NCBI GenBank assembly: GCA_000233775.1
Contig: CP003096.1
Coordinates: 1,266,501 to 1,330,500, forward strand
From: Thermovirga lienii DSM 17291
GTDB lineage: Bacteria; Synergistota; Synergistia; Synergistales; Thermovirgaceae
Length of the DNA: 64,000 nt
Reading direction: 5' to 3'
In this document: piece after piece, positions 33,914 to 46,710 of the stretch
Position numbering within the stretch: the first letter of the stretch is position 1
How the letters are laid out: every line of letters begins with the position of its first letter
The notes under the pieces: model-generated
Seen by the model: only the letters and a program-made list of their open reading frames with translations
Told to the model about the DNA's origin: nothing
Database searches by the model: none
Position numbers and translations under genes: made by a program

Positions 33914-36900
33914 ATGGAACGTACAGTTTCTGTAATCCTAAATGGGAAAACCGTAAAGGGATACCCGGGACAAAAAATACTGGACCTATGTGCAGAAAAT
34001 GGTATTGAGATACCCACACTCTGTTACGATAAGCATCTTTCCTTGTATGGAGGATGCTCCATATGCCTGGTGGAAGTCAAAGGTGCAAGAAGCCTGGTTA
34101 GGGCATGCGCTACCCCTATCCAGGAAGGAATGGAGATAGAGACCCATACGGAACGAGTCAAGGGAGCCAGAAAGCTTGCTCTAGAGCTTCTACTTTCAGA
34201 CCACGTTGGAGATTGTAGACCTCCCTGTCAGTTGGCCTGCCCTGCCCGTGCTGATGTAAAAAGCTACGTAAACCTGGCAGCGGAGGGCAAATTCCGTTCA
34301 GCTTTGGATGTACTTCATCAGGGAATCACCCTCCCTGCAAGCATAGGGCGGGTCTGCCCTGCTCCGTGCCAAGAGAAATGCCGAAGGCATTTCGTGGATG
34401 AAGAACCTGTATCAATAAGAGAGATCAAACGATACATAGGCGACTGGGGATTGAGCCAAGGAGATTTGGGAGAGATACCTCAGATAAAGGAAAATGGAAA
34501 GTCTGTAGCCATAGTAGGAGGAGGCCCGGCAGGCTTATCTGCGGCCTACTACCTCAGATTGAAGGGTTACAAAGTAACTATATTTGAAAAAGAATCCAAA
34601 CTTGGCGGAATGATGCGCTATGGTATCCCAGATTACAGACTTCCACAGGAGATACTTGAAAAAGAATGCCAGTGGTTGCTCGCACACGGCATAGAAACCA
34701 GAATGAACACTGCCCTGGGCAAGGACGTAACCCTGGAGGAACTAAAAAAGCAATATGACGCCGTACTGTTGGCCATGGGCTGTTGGAAATCCACCCCCAT
34801 GCGCGTCCCTGGTGAAGACCTTCCGGGAGTCATAGGTGGAATCGAATTCCTGTACAAAGTAAACAATAAACAAGAAACCGGTATCGGCAAAAAGGTTGCC
34901 ATAATAGGCGGCGGTAACACCGCTATGGACGCAGCAAGATGTTCCCTGCGCGAAGGTGCTGAAAAAGTCTACGTAGTCTATCGCAGAACCAGAGAGGAAA
35001 TGCCCGCTGAAGACATTGAGATAGAAGAAGCAATGGAAGAAGGGGTAGAATTCATTTTCTTGGCCGCACCCACTGCAATAGAGGGCAATTCCAGGGTAGA
35101 ATCGATAGTCTGCGAGAAGATGGCCCTCGGCGCACCGGATGCTTCTGGAAGGAGAAGACCCATACCCACCGGAGAAACCTTTACCTTGGAAGTAGACACT
35201 GTAATAGCAGCCATAGGCCAAAGAATTGACCTTTCTTCACTGCCGCAAGACATCCATGACGGCAAATGGCTCAAGGTCGACGAGCACTTCGCCACTCCAT
35301 ATGAAGGAGTTTTCGTGTGCGGCGATCAAAAAACTGGCCCTGGCATAGCCGTTGAAGCCATTGGAAGTGGCCACTGGGCAGCGGAATCCATTCATCATTA
35401 TCTCACAGAGGGCATTCCCCATAGGCCCTTTGAGTGCGACGTAGTAAGAGATGATCTTGGACCTGAAGATTTCTTGGATGTAGAAAAACAGCCTATGGAG
35501 AAACCCTTGATCCTGGAACCACAAGAAAGGTTATCCAAGCCCTACGAAGAGTTCAATAAGGGGCTCACCGAAGAGCAGGTTACAATAGACGGCAGCCGAT
35601 GCATGAAGTGCGGATGCCCAGATATCCATGAATGTAAGCTAAGGGAGTACAGCATAGAATACGAAGCCTCACCCGATGCTTTCCCGAAAGAGCTATACTC
35701 TAGGCCAGACCGTCCAGAGGAAGCCAATACGTACTACATAAGAAACATGGATAAATGCATCCAGTGCGGAGTCTGCGTCAGGACATGTGAAGAAATAGCC
35801 AATTGTCATGCCATAGACTTCCAAAAACGAGGTATCAAAACCTTCGTTGGCCCCGGTGTAGACCGCACAATAGAGCATTCGGACTGTATATTCTGCGGAC
35901 TTTGTGTGCAAAACTGTCCCACCGGAGCCCTTGTAGAGAGAACATCTTTCGGCATATCCAGACCTTCAAAGACAAAACTATCGAAGACCATATGCACCTA
36001 CTGCAGCGTCGGTTGTGAACTGGTTGCTCACACGGACCTTTTGACAGGAAGAATAGATAACGTAACCGCAGACCTAGACAATCAAATGTCCATAAACAAA
36101 GGGAAAATATGCGCAAAGGGTCGATTCGATTGGCAATTCGTCAATAGAGACGACAGGATAAAAACTCCTCTAATCAAGGTAAACGGCACTTTCCAAGAGG
36201 CCTCTTGGGTTGAGGCACTGGAGTTCGTGTCCAAAAAACTGATGGCCATAAAAGACCAATACGGGTCTGATTCCATTGGTTTCTGTGCCTCTAACCATTG
36301 CACCAACGAAGAAAACTACCTACTTCAGCGTTTTGCCAGAGAAGTTGTTGGTACTAATAACGTCGATACTGTAGACAGCACATACTACATGCCTGTAATA
36401 AATGGCCTCACATCCACCCTTGGAACAGTTGCCATGACTAATGATTTCGACTCACTCAAGAATGCAAACGTGATTCTGTTGCTTGAGGCAAACCTGGCTG
36501 AAACCCATCCAGTAGCAGAGATGTGGATAAAGGAGCTCAAAAAAGCTTCTTCAACAAAGCTTTTGATAAGCAACTCCACCCCAACCAAACTGGATAGATA
36601 CGCAGACATTACATTGCAGCAAAATAAGGGCACAGCTGTGGCACTGCTTAACGGGTTAATGCACATTATAGTGGAGGAAGGCCTTTACAATAGTGATTAT
36701 GTTATGAACAACACAGAAAACTTCGGTGAGTTGAAGAAGCTATTGTCCGAGTACTCTCCTTCTAAGGTAGCAGCCATAACAGGAATTCCTGAGAAAGCCC
36801 TAAGAGAGGCTGCCAGAACCTTCGCATCTGGACCCAACTCCGCAATAATATTCGGAGATTGCCTATTGCAGCTTGAAAACGCAGAAGAAACCGTAAAATC

Positions 36901-37639
36901 CATAGCCAACTTGGCTCTACTCTGCGGAATGCTTGGAAGGCCAGGTACAGGCATTTATCCTGTAGTAGGCGCAAGCAACACTGTAGGAGCTTTTGATATG
37001 GGATGCACGCCACGCCTCTTACCAGGCTATCTGCCATCCAATGATGAAACGGCGCGCAGCAAGGTAGAAGCCATTTGGAACTGCTCCCTTCCAACCAGAG
37101 AAGGCCATGGGATACTCGACATGATAGATAAAGCATCAAAAGGAGAACTAAAAGCAATGTACATCATGGGTTCTGACATAGCAAAGAAGCTCTCCTGCAA
37201 AGATGCTCTATCCAACCTAGACCTACTTGTGGTGCAAGACATATTCCTTAACGAAACTGCTCAACTGGCAGACGTAGTGCTGCCAGCGGCGTGCTGGGGA
37301 GAAAAGGACGGCACAAAGACAAACGCCTGCAGGGTCGTTCAGAAGACATCCAAAGCTGCCGAAGCACCCCAAGATGCAAGGCCCGACTGGTGGATACTGA
37401 CTCAACTTGCTGAAGCCTGTGGACGTTCCTGGTCCTTTGAAAACCCAGAGTCCATAATGAACGAAATAAGCAATGTGGCGGATATTTATGGTGGAATAAC
37501 TTACGACAGGCTAAACACCAAGGGCTTAGCATGGCCTTGCTGGAACTTAAAACATGAAGGAACACCTATACTGTTTACAGAAGGTTTCCACAACAGAAAG
37601 GCCCGTTTCGCTCCGTGCGAATGGAAGTCCGCTAACTAA
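33914..37639 (+). CDS. Fusion: 2Fe-2S / GltD-type NADPH-FAD module / ferredoxins / inactive formate-dehydrogenase-like domain (1241 aa)
   Basis: Domains in order: NuoG-type [2Fe-2S] (Cys37, 48, 51, 65); GltD-type Fe-S domain (Cys101/105/109 and Cys148/152/156); GltD flavin/NADPH module (VGGGPAGLSA at 201-210, IGGGNTAMDA at 331-340, VVYRRTREEMP near 354); ferredoxin clusters (CMKCGC near 563, CIQCGVCVRTC near 615, CIFCGLCVQNC near 658); and a formate-dehydrogenase alpha-like domain whose [4Fe-4S] ligands are intact (Cys694, 697, 701, 733). In that domain the catalytic Sec/Cys position after NNVD is Tyr824 (codon TAC at 36383), the next His is Tyr825, and the usual C-terminal pterin-dinucleotide domain is absent. 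So it is probably not a formate dehydrogenase. With NuoEF-type partners it recalls the Stn-type NADH/ferredoxin:NADP transhydrogenase. Function is inferred. Confidence 0.9.
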   Translation: MERTVSVILNGKTVKGYPGQKILDLCAENGIEIPTLCYDKHLSLYGGCSICLVEVKGARSLVRACATPIQEGMEIETHTERVKGARKLALELLLSDHVGDCRPPCQLACPARADVKSYVNLAAEGKFRSALDVLHQGITLPASIGRVCPAPCQEKCRRHFVDEEPVSIREIKRYIGDWGLSQGDLGEIPQIKENGKSVAIVGGGPAGLSAAYYLRLKGYKVTIFEKESKLGGMMRYGIPDYRLPQEILEKECQWLLAHGIETRMNTALGKDVTLEELKKQYDAVLLAMGCWKSTPMRVPGEDLPGVIGGIEFLYKVNNKQETGIGKKVAIIGGGNTAMDAARCSLREGAEKVYVVYRRTREEMPAEDIEIEEAMEEGVEFIFLAAPTAIEGNSRVESIVCEKMALGAPDASGRRRPIPTGETFTLEVDTVIAAIGQRIDLSSLPQDIHDGKWLKVDEHFATPYEGVFVCGDQKTGPGIAVEAIGSGHWAAESIHHYLTEGIPHRPFECDVVRDDLGPEDFLDVEKQPMEKPLILEPQERLSKPYEEFNKGLTEEQVTIDGSRCMKCGCPDIHECKLREYSIEYEASPDAFPKELYSRPDRPEEANTYYIRNMDKCIQCGVCVRTCEEIANCHAIDFQKRGIKTFVGPGVDRTIEHSDCIFCGLCVQNCPTGALVERTSFGISRPSKTKLSKTICTYCSVGCELVAHTDLLTGRIDNVTADLDNQMSINKGKICAKGRFDWQFVNRDDRIKTPLIKVNGTFQEASWVEALEFVSKKLMAIKDQYGSDSIGFCASNHCTNEENYLLQRFAREVVGTNNVDTVDSTYYMPVINGLTSTLGTVAMTNDFDSLKNANVILLLEANLAETHPVAEMWIKELKKASSTKLLISNSTPTKLDRYADITLQQNKGTAVALLNGLMHIIVEEGLYNSDYVMNNTENFGELKKLLSEYSPSKVAAITGIPEKALREAARTFASGPNSAIIFGDCLLQLENAEETVKSIANLALLCGMLGRPGTGIYPVVGASNTVGAFDMGCTPRLLPGYLPSNDETARSKVEAIWNCSLPTREGHGILDMIDKASKGELKAMYIMGSDIAKKLSCKDALSNLDLLVVQDIFLNETAQLADVVLPAACWGEKDGTKTNACRVVQKTSKAAEAPQDARPDWWILTQLAEACGRSWSFENPESIMNEISNVADIYGGITYDRLNTKGLAWPCWNLKHEGTPILFTEGFHNRKARFAPCEWKSAN

Positions 37640-37656
37640 AAAATAGCGCTTATATA

Positions 37657-37688
37657 AGTAGGGGCCAGCTTTAAAGCTGGCCCCTACT
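37657..37688. terminator. Bidirectional terminator between the redox operon and the EF-G-like gene
   Basis: Arms AGTAGGGGCCAGC (37657-37669) and GCTGGCCCCTACT (37676-37688) pair perfectly, and the TTTAAA loop can extend the stem. A CTTTT run follows on the plus strand. It separates two convergent genes. Confidence 0.88.
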
Positions 37689-37722
37689 CTTTTAAACTCA
37701 AATATTTTAATTGATATTGATG

Positions 37723-39804
37723 TTACTCTTCCTCTTCCTCCACCTGCGCCTGAGCTATTATCTTTTTGGCAATATCGTGAGGTACTTCTTCGTAGTGAGA
37801 AAATTCCATGGTGAAATTACCCCTTCCAGAAGTCATGGATCTCAGGATTATGGCATAACGGAACATCTCTGCCAAGGGAACCTGAGCCTTGACTACCTGC
37901 AAGCGCCCCCTACTGTCAATACCCATGATCTTTCCTCTACGGCTGTTGAAATCACCCATTACATCCCCCAAGTATTCCTCAGGAACAACAACTTCCACGT
38001 TCATTATGGGCTCCAACAGTACTGGAGAAGCTTCCTTAATACCTTTTTTGAAAGCCATGGAGGCAGCTATCTTGAACGCCATTTCTGATGAGTCAACCTC
38101 GTGGTATGAACCAAAGAACAATATGGCCTTTACGTCAACTGTAGGATATCCAGCCAATACTCCTTTCTGCATGGCTTCCCGAAGTCCCTTCTCAACAGCG
38201 GGAATGTAAGATTTGGGAACGGCTCCGCCTACTATTCTGTCTTCGAATTCGAAACCTGTTCCTCTCGGGAGGGGCTGGAACTCTATATGCACATCTCCAT
38301 ATTGCCCTCTACCGCCAGACTGTTTTTTGTACTTACCCTGTGCCTTGGAGGATTTTTTGATCGTCTCTCTATATGGCACTTTGGGCGTCTGGGTCTCCAA
38401 ATCCACTCCGTACCTTTCCTTGATCCTGGAAAGCATTATGTCCAAATGCACATCGCCCATCCCGGATAGGACACTGTCATGAGTCTCCGCGTTCTTCTCG
38501 AAATGCAGTGTCGGATCTTCCTCCAAGAGTTTGCTCAAGGCGCTAGCCAATTTATCTTCGTCGTTTCTGCTCTTTGGTAAAACTGCAACGCTGTATACTG
38601 GCTTGGGGAACTTTATGGGCGGGAAGATTATGTCGGTCCCCTTCTCCGCCAAGGTATCTCCCACGGCGGTGCTATGGAGCTTAGGAATGGCGACTATATC
38701 TCCTACGATGATCTCCTTTTCATCGTCCCCATCTTTTCCCTTCATCATCTTGAAGGCGCTGATGCGCTCTTCCTCACCCTTACTGACATTGTAAATAGGA
38801 CGATCGCTTGTAAGCTTTCCAGAGAATACCCTCAAGAAGGACAGTTTTCCTACGTAAGGATCAACCATTATTTTAAAGCACAAAGCTGTAAAGGGACCGT
38901 TGGGGTCTGGAGCGACCTCAATCTCTTCTTCTCCTTTCAGGGCCTTGCGTGGAGGCATATCAAGCGGGGAGGGGAACAATGAAGCAATGGTATCAAGAAG
39001 CTGCAATACTCCTACGTTTAAAGTGCTTGAGCCAGGTAATACGGGGAAAAGTTTTCTTTCTTTCACGGCCTTCTTGAGCGCAGGAAGCAACTCATCCAGG
39101 GTAAGTTCCTCTCCGTCAAGATAGCGCATCATGAGCTCGTCATCAGCCTCAACTATTCGTTCCAGCAACTCCTCCCTAGCATCTGAAGCCTCTTGCGCCA
39201 AATCCTGGGGTATCTCTTCTTCCTTGAATTCTTTGCTGCCATCTGCCTTGTAGACGTAAGCTTTCTGGGACAAGACATCTATTACACCCTTAAAATTGGC
39301 TTCTTGTCCTATGGGGAGAAACAGGGGCACTGCCTTATCTGACAAGTAGCGCCTTATGTCACTCAAAGTCCTGCTGAAATCTGCATTATCCCTATCCATT
39401 TTGTTTATGTAGAAGGCTACAGTCAAGCCCATTTCTTCTGCAAAATCCCAAGCCTTCTCCGTCTGAACTTCGACTCCGTCTACACCGCTTACGACAATAA
39501 CCGTACCATCGGATACCCTCATGGCAGATCTTAAGTCTCCGATAAAATCCGCATATCCAGGGCAGTCCAGAATGTAATATCTTTTGCCAGCGTGATCCAA
39601 CGTCAGAACAGAAGTGTTGATAGATATTTGGCGTTTCTTCTCCTCCGCTCCAAAATCACTGAGAGTATTACCGTCTTCAACCTTGCCCAATCTGGTAGTT
39701 ACCCCGGTGTCGAAGGCCATAGCTTCCGCCAGCGAAGTCTTTCCAGATCCACCGTGACCTGTAAGAGCCACAGTTCTCGTGTTCTCGGGTAAGCGTCCTG
39801 CCAT
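37723..39804 (-). CDS. Elongation factor G-like GTPase
   Basis: A 693-residue EF-G homologue with all five domains. The G motifs are GHGGSGKTSL near residue 17-26 (G1; standard EF-G has AHIDAGKTT), DCPGYADF near 80 (G3) and YINKMDRDNADF near 138 (G4). Domain IV shows GGRGQYGDV near 520. The divergent G1 and DCPGY instead of DTPGH place it in the EF-G-like paralogue group rather than with the main translocase. The paralogue's role is not established; ribosome recycling or stress translation are possibilities. The ATG at 39804 follows GGAGGAGG. It closes the gatCAB-containing run, 71 bp after gatB. Confidence 0.93.
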   Translation of the reverse strand: MAGRLPENTRTVALTGHGGSGKTSLAEAMAFDTGVTTRLGKVEDGNTLSDFGAEEKKRQISINTSVLTLDHAGKRYYILDCPGYADFIGDLRSAMRVSDGTVIVVSGVDGVEVQTEKAWDFAEEMGLTVAFYINKMDRDNADFSRTLSDIRRYLSDKAVPLFLPIGQEANFKGVIDVLSQKAYVYKADGSKEFKEEEIPQDLAQEASDAREELLERIVEADDELMMRYLDGEELTLDELLPALKKAVKERKLFPVLPGSSTLNVGVLQLLDTIASLFPSPLDMPPRKALKGEEEIEVAPDPNGPFTALCFKIMVDPYVGKLSFLRVFSGKLTSDRPIYNVSKGEEERISAFKMMKGKDGDDEKEIIVGDIVAIPKLHSTAVGDTLAEKGTDIIFPPIKFPKPVYSVAVLPKSRNDEDKLASALSKLLEEDPTLHFEKNAETHDSVLSGMGDVHLDIMLSRIKERYGVDLETQTPKVPYRETIKKSSKAQGKYKKQSGGRGQYGDVHIEFQPLPRGTGFEFEDRIVGGAVPKSYIPAVEKGLREAMQKGVLAGYPTVDVKAILFFGSYHEVDSSEMAFKIAASMAFKKGIKEASPVLLEPIMNVEVVVPEEYLGDVMGDFNSRRGKIMGIDSRGRLQVVKAQVPLAEMFRYAIILRSMTSGRGNFTMEFSHYEEVPHDIAKKIIAQAQVEEEEE

Positions 39805-39875
39805 AAGTCCTACCTCCTCCATACATTCATAATTGTTTTTGTATGTGCCACTGCTTCGACTATGCTTCAGCAAAA

Positions 39876-41342
39876 TTACTGCCCAATTTTGCTTTTCAAC
39901 ATATCTTCTACCATCTGAGGTTTAGCTTGTCCTCTCGTCTCCCGCATCACCAGCCCCATTAAGAATTTTATCTTCTTTCCTTTGGTGTCTTTACCTTCCA
40001 GTATTTCCTTTACCACATCCTGGTTTTGCTTCAAAATTTTATCCACTATTTCCTCTAACTTTTGATCATCTATCCCACCCACTGCTATGCCAGCATCTTT
40101 CATTGCCTCTTCAAGGCCAACCTTTTTATCGAGCATTATTTGCCATAAATCTTTTCCAGCGGTATTGGATATTTTCTTTTCGTCCAAAAGTTTAATTAGT
40201 TTAGCCAGAGTCTGAGCTTCAATCTCGGGGTTCTCCAGATTGAACTTACCCTCTTTGTTAGATCTGATAACCTCGGTCTTCATCCAGTTTACCAAGGGTT
40301 TGACGGGAGCACCAAAAGAAAGGGCATTCTCAAAATATCTGGCCAGCTCAATTTGGGATGTCAAAATTTCCGCCTCTTCTTCGCTGATGGAGAACTCAAA
40401 CATGTACCTTTCCTTTTTTTCCCATGGGAGCTCTGGTATAGAGCTTGCCACCTCTTCTACCATCTCTTCGCTAACTACAACCAAAGGCAAGTCTGGATCG
40501 GGGAAATATCGGTAATCATGGGCCTCCTCTTTACTTCTGCTTGAGACGGTGATTCCTTTAGCATCATCCCAGTGGCGAGTCTCCTGAACCACTGTGCCTC
40601 CTGACATTAAAAGTTCCTTCTGTCTTTTCTGCTCATATTCCAGAGCACGCTGGAGGGCCCTTAGGGAGTTCATGTTCTTGATCTCCACCTTTACACCGAG
40701 GGGTTGCCCTTCCTCGTTCAACGATATGTTGGCATCCACTCTCATGGAGCCAGACTCCATATCACCATCGGACACTCCTAGATACCGAACCAACTTTCTC
40801 AATGCAAGAACGTATTCCTTAGCCTCCTCAGGAGTGGAAATTTGAGGTTCCGATACAATCTCTATCAGCGGAACACCTGCCCTATTATAATCCACATAAG
40901 AAGCTCCAGAACCATGAAGTCTTCCATCCAATGTGGCATGCACAAGTTTGCCTGCGTCCTCTTCCAGGTGCAATCGAGTTATTCCTATAAATTTTTCCCC
41001 TTGCTCTGTCTTTATAGGTATCTTGCCACCAAAGGAGATAGGGCGGTCGTATTGGCTTATTTGATAGGCTTTAGGTAGGTCCGGGTAGAAATAGTTTTTC
41101 CTATGAAAGCGGCTCTCCTTTTGGATGTTACCGCCAATGGCGCACGACATTTTCAATGCCAGCTCCACAGCCTTTTTATTTAGGACTGGCAGGGTGCCAG
41201 GAAGTCCTAGACAAACTGGGCAAACGTTGCTGTTTGGCATAGCACCTATGTAGTCGGTGGAACAAGAACAAAAAAGTTTGCTTTTAGTCTTTAATTGTAC
41301 GTGTACCTCTAATCCTATAACGGTTATGTACTTCTTAGACAC
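39876..41342 (-). CDS. gatB: Asp-tRNA(Asn)/Glu-tRNA(Gln) amidotransferase subunit B
   Basis: A 488-residue GatB, which binds misacylated tRNA and phosphorylates its side chain before ammonia attack. GLEVHVQLKTKSKLFC at residues 10-25, CPVCLGLPGTLPVLN near 42-56 (zinc/Cys region), and DYNRAGVPLIEI near 154 are typical; the C-terminal YqeY-like tail domain ends MVEDMLKSKIGQ. It lies 2 bp after gatA and works in the GatCAB complex, indicating that Gln-tRNA and/or Asn-tRNA are made by transamidation. Confidence 0.97.
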   Translation of the reverse strand: MSKKYITVIGLEVHVQLKTKSKLFCSCSTDYIGAMPNSNVCPVCLGLPGTLPVLNKKAVELALKMSCAIGGNIQKESRFHRKNYFYPDLPKAYQISQYDRPISFGGKIPIKTEQGEKFIGITRLHLEEDAGKLVHATLDGRLHGSGASYVDYNRAGVPLIEIVSEPQISTPEEAKEYVLALRKLVRYLGVSDGDMESGSMRVDANISLNEEGQPLGVKVEIKNMNSLRALQRALEYEQKRQKELLMSGGTVVQETRHWDDAKGITVSSRSKEEAHDYRYFPDPDLPLVVVSEEMVEEVASSIPELPWEKKERYMFEFSISEEEAEILTSQIELARYFENALSFGAPVKPLVNWMKTEVIRSNKEGKFNLENPEIEAQTLAKLIKLLDEKKISNTAGKDLWQIMLDKKVGLEEAMKDAGIAVGGIDDQKLEEIVDKILKQNQDVVKEILEGKDTKGKKIKFLMGLVMRETRGQAKPQMVEDMLKSKIGQ

Positions 41343-41344
41343 CT

Positions 41345-42817
41345 TTATTCACCTCCTGGAGCCAGAGGGCAGGCTCCTATTACTTCTTCTATTTTCATTG
41401 CAGCTCTTAAGATGCGGCTCTCATGCCACTTTGGAGCTATGATCTGAATGGACTTTGGCAAACCTGCCTTGTTTTGTCCCATCCAAACGGACATTCCAGG
41501 TAAGCCCGCCAAATTTACAGGAAGGGTAAATATATCACTCAAATACATCTGTATTGGGTCGTTGACAAGCTCCCCTTTCTTGAATGGAGGGGTGGGAGTG
41601 GAAGGCATTACAATAATATCGACCTTTGAGAAAGCTTCCTTAAACTTGTCGCAAACATATTTTCTCACCTTCAAACCCCGCAAATAATAGGCATCATAGT
41701 AACCAGAGCTAAGGACGAATGTGCCTATCATTATTCTTCTTTTGACCTCATCTCCAAAACCTTTGCCCCTCGTCTTTATATACTGCTCCAAAAGGCTGTA
41801 GGCTTCCTCACGGAGTCCGTAACGCACTCCATCGTACCTGGCCAAGTTGGAGCTGGCTTCAGCTGGAGCAATTATATAATAACAAGGAAGAGCGCATTCC
41901 TTGATATCACCAAGGTTCAAATCTACGGGCACAGCCCCATTCTCCACTAGTATATCCAAGCCCTGTTCAACGGCATGAGCCAATTCAGCATCTAAACCTT
42001 CTTCCATGAAGTCTCTAACTATCCCTACCCTCATGCCCTTGATGTCAGCACCTTTTGCTATAGACTCATAGTAAGATGGTCTACTGCCCGTCCAACATGT
42101 GGAATCCTTTGGATCATGCTTGGCTATAACATCAAGCGCTAGGGCCATATCCCCGACTGTTCGAGTAAAGGGTCCTATTTGGTCAAGGGATGATGAAAAA
42201 GCAACTAACCCGTACCTGCTCACAAGGCCATATGTTGGCTTCATGCCATGAACCCCACAAAAAGCTGCAGGCTGCCGTATGGAGCCTCCCGTATCGCTGC
42301 CAAAGGCCATAGGAGCGTACCCAGCAGCGACGGAAGCGGCACTGCCACCTGAGCTACCTCCTGGAACCCTCTCTAAATCCCACGGGTTAGAGGTTGGACC
42401 GAAAGCGGAATGTTCCGTAGAACTACCCATGGCAAATTCGTCCATATTACTTTTGCCTATGAGGATAGCTCCTGCTTCCTCCAGATAGGTCACTATGCTG
42501 GCATCGTAAGGCGAGACCCATTTTTCAAGCATCTTGCTTCCGCAACTGGTGGGATATCCTTTCACACATATGTTGTCCTTCAAAATGACTGGTACTCCCA
42601 GAAGGGGTTTGTCCCTCCAACGCCCTTCGAAAACTTCCTTATCTATTTCTTTTGCTCTCGTTTTCGCTTTTTCCTCCATTAAGGTTATGAGAGCATTGAG
42701 CTTATCTTCTTTAGATTTTATCTCTTCAAACACGGCTTCAACGACTTCTTGCGCCTTCAATTCCCCACTTCTTACAAGTTCAGATATCTCTTTAGCTGAA
42801 AGATGCGTAACTCTCAT
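41345..42817 (-). CDS. gatA: Asp-tRNA(Asn)/Glu-tRNA(Gln) amidotransferase subunit A
   Basis: A 490-residue amidase-signature protein that releases ammonia from glutamine. The Ser-cisSer-Lys triad is visible: Lys in GVPVILKDNICVKG near residue 75, and Ser residues in GGSSGGSAASVAAGY near 150 with DTGGSIRQPA near 172. The ATG at 42817 starts one base after the gatC stop; longer in-frame starts lie inside gatC. Length is normal. Confidence 0.97.
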   Translation of the reverse strand: MRVTHLSAKEISELVRSGELKAQEVVEAVFEEIKSKEDKLNALITLMEEKAKTRAKEIDKEVFEGRWRDKPLLGVPVILKDNICVKGYPTSCGSKMLEKWVSPYDASIVTYLEEAGAILIGKSNMDEFAMGSSTEHSAFGPTSNPWDLERVPGGSSGGSAASVAAGYAPMAFGSDTGGSIRQPAAFCGVHGMKPTYGLVSRYGLVAFSSSLDQIGPFTRTVGDMALALDVIAKHDPKDSTCWTGSRPSYYESIAKGADIKGMRVGIVRDFMEEGLDAELAHAVEQGLDILVENGAVPVDLNLGDIKECALPCYYIIAPAEASSNLARYDGVRYGLREEAYSLLEQYIKTRGKGFGDEVKRRIMIGTFVLSSGYYDAYYLRGLKVRKYVCDKFKEAFSKVDIIVMPSTPTPPFKKGELVNDPIQMYLSDIFTLPVNLAGLPGMSVWMGQNKAGLPKSIQIIAPKWHESRILRAAMKIEEVIGACPLAPGGE

Positions 42818-42818
42818 A

Positions 42819-43112
42819 TCAATTATCCTCCCCAAGAATACTAGGAACCTCAAAGTAATTTTCCTCGTTGAAGGTCTCCAACTCTCTGAGGGTTTCCCTA
42901 TCGTCCCACTCAGAAACGGCATCTTCCCTCATGGGGCAAACCGTATCTTCATCACCAGTAAAAGGGTCCACGTTATCCAAGGGAAGCTTCCCCAAAAGCT
43001 CGAAATAGCCCAAAATTTTATTGAAGTGACTCTGCAAGGAATCCACTTCTTCAGGCGTTACTTCAAGCTTGATAAGGCTAGCAATTCTCTCCACTTCTTC
43101 TTTATTTATCAT
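42819..43112 (-). CDS. gatC: Asp-tRNA(Asn)/Glu-tRNA(Gln) amidotransferase subunit C
   Basis: A 97-residue GatC, the small stabilising subunit that wraps GatA and GatB. EEVERIASLIKLEVTPEE and FNKILGYFELLGKLPLDNVDP, and the final AVSEWDDRETL are typical. It lies 3 bp after ligA and 1 bp before gatA, so the three are co-translated. Confidence 0.96.
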   Translation of the reverse strand: MINKEEVERIASLIKLEVTPEEVDSLQSHFNKILGYFELLGKLPLDNVDPFTGDEDTVCPMREDAVSEWDDRETLRELETFNEENYFEVPSILGEDN

Positions 43113-43115
43113 GTT

Positions 43116-46703
<3,588 letters not shown>

Positions 46704-46710
<7 letters not shown>

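Noticed and set aside
36383-36388. A selenocysteine codon in the formate-dehydrogenase-like domain
   Set aside because: The codons at the catalytic position are TAC TAC (Tyr Tyr); there is no in-frame TGA in the gene.
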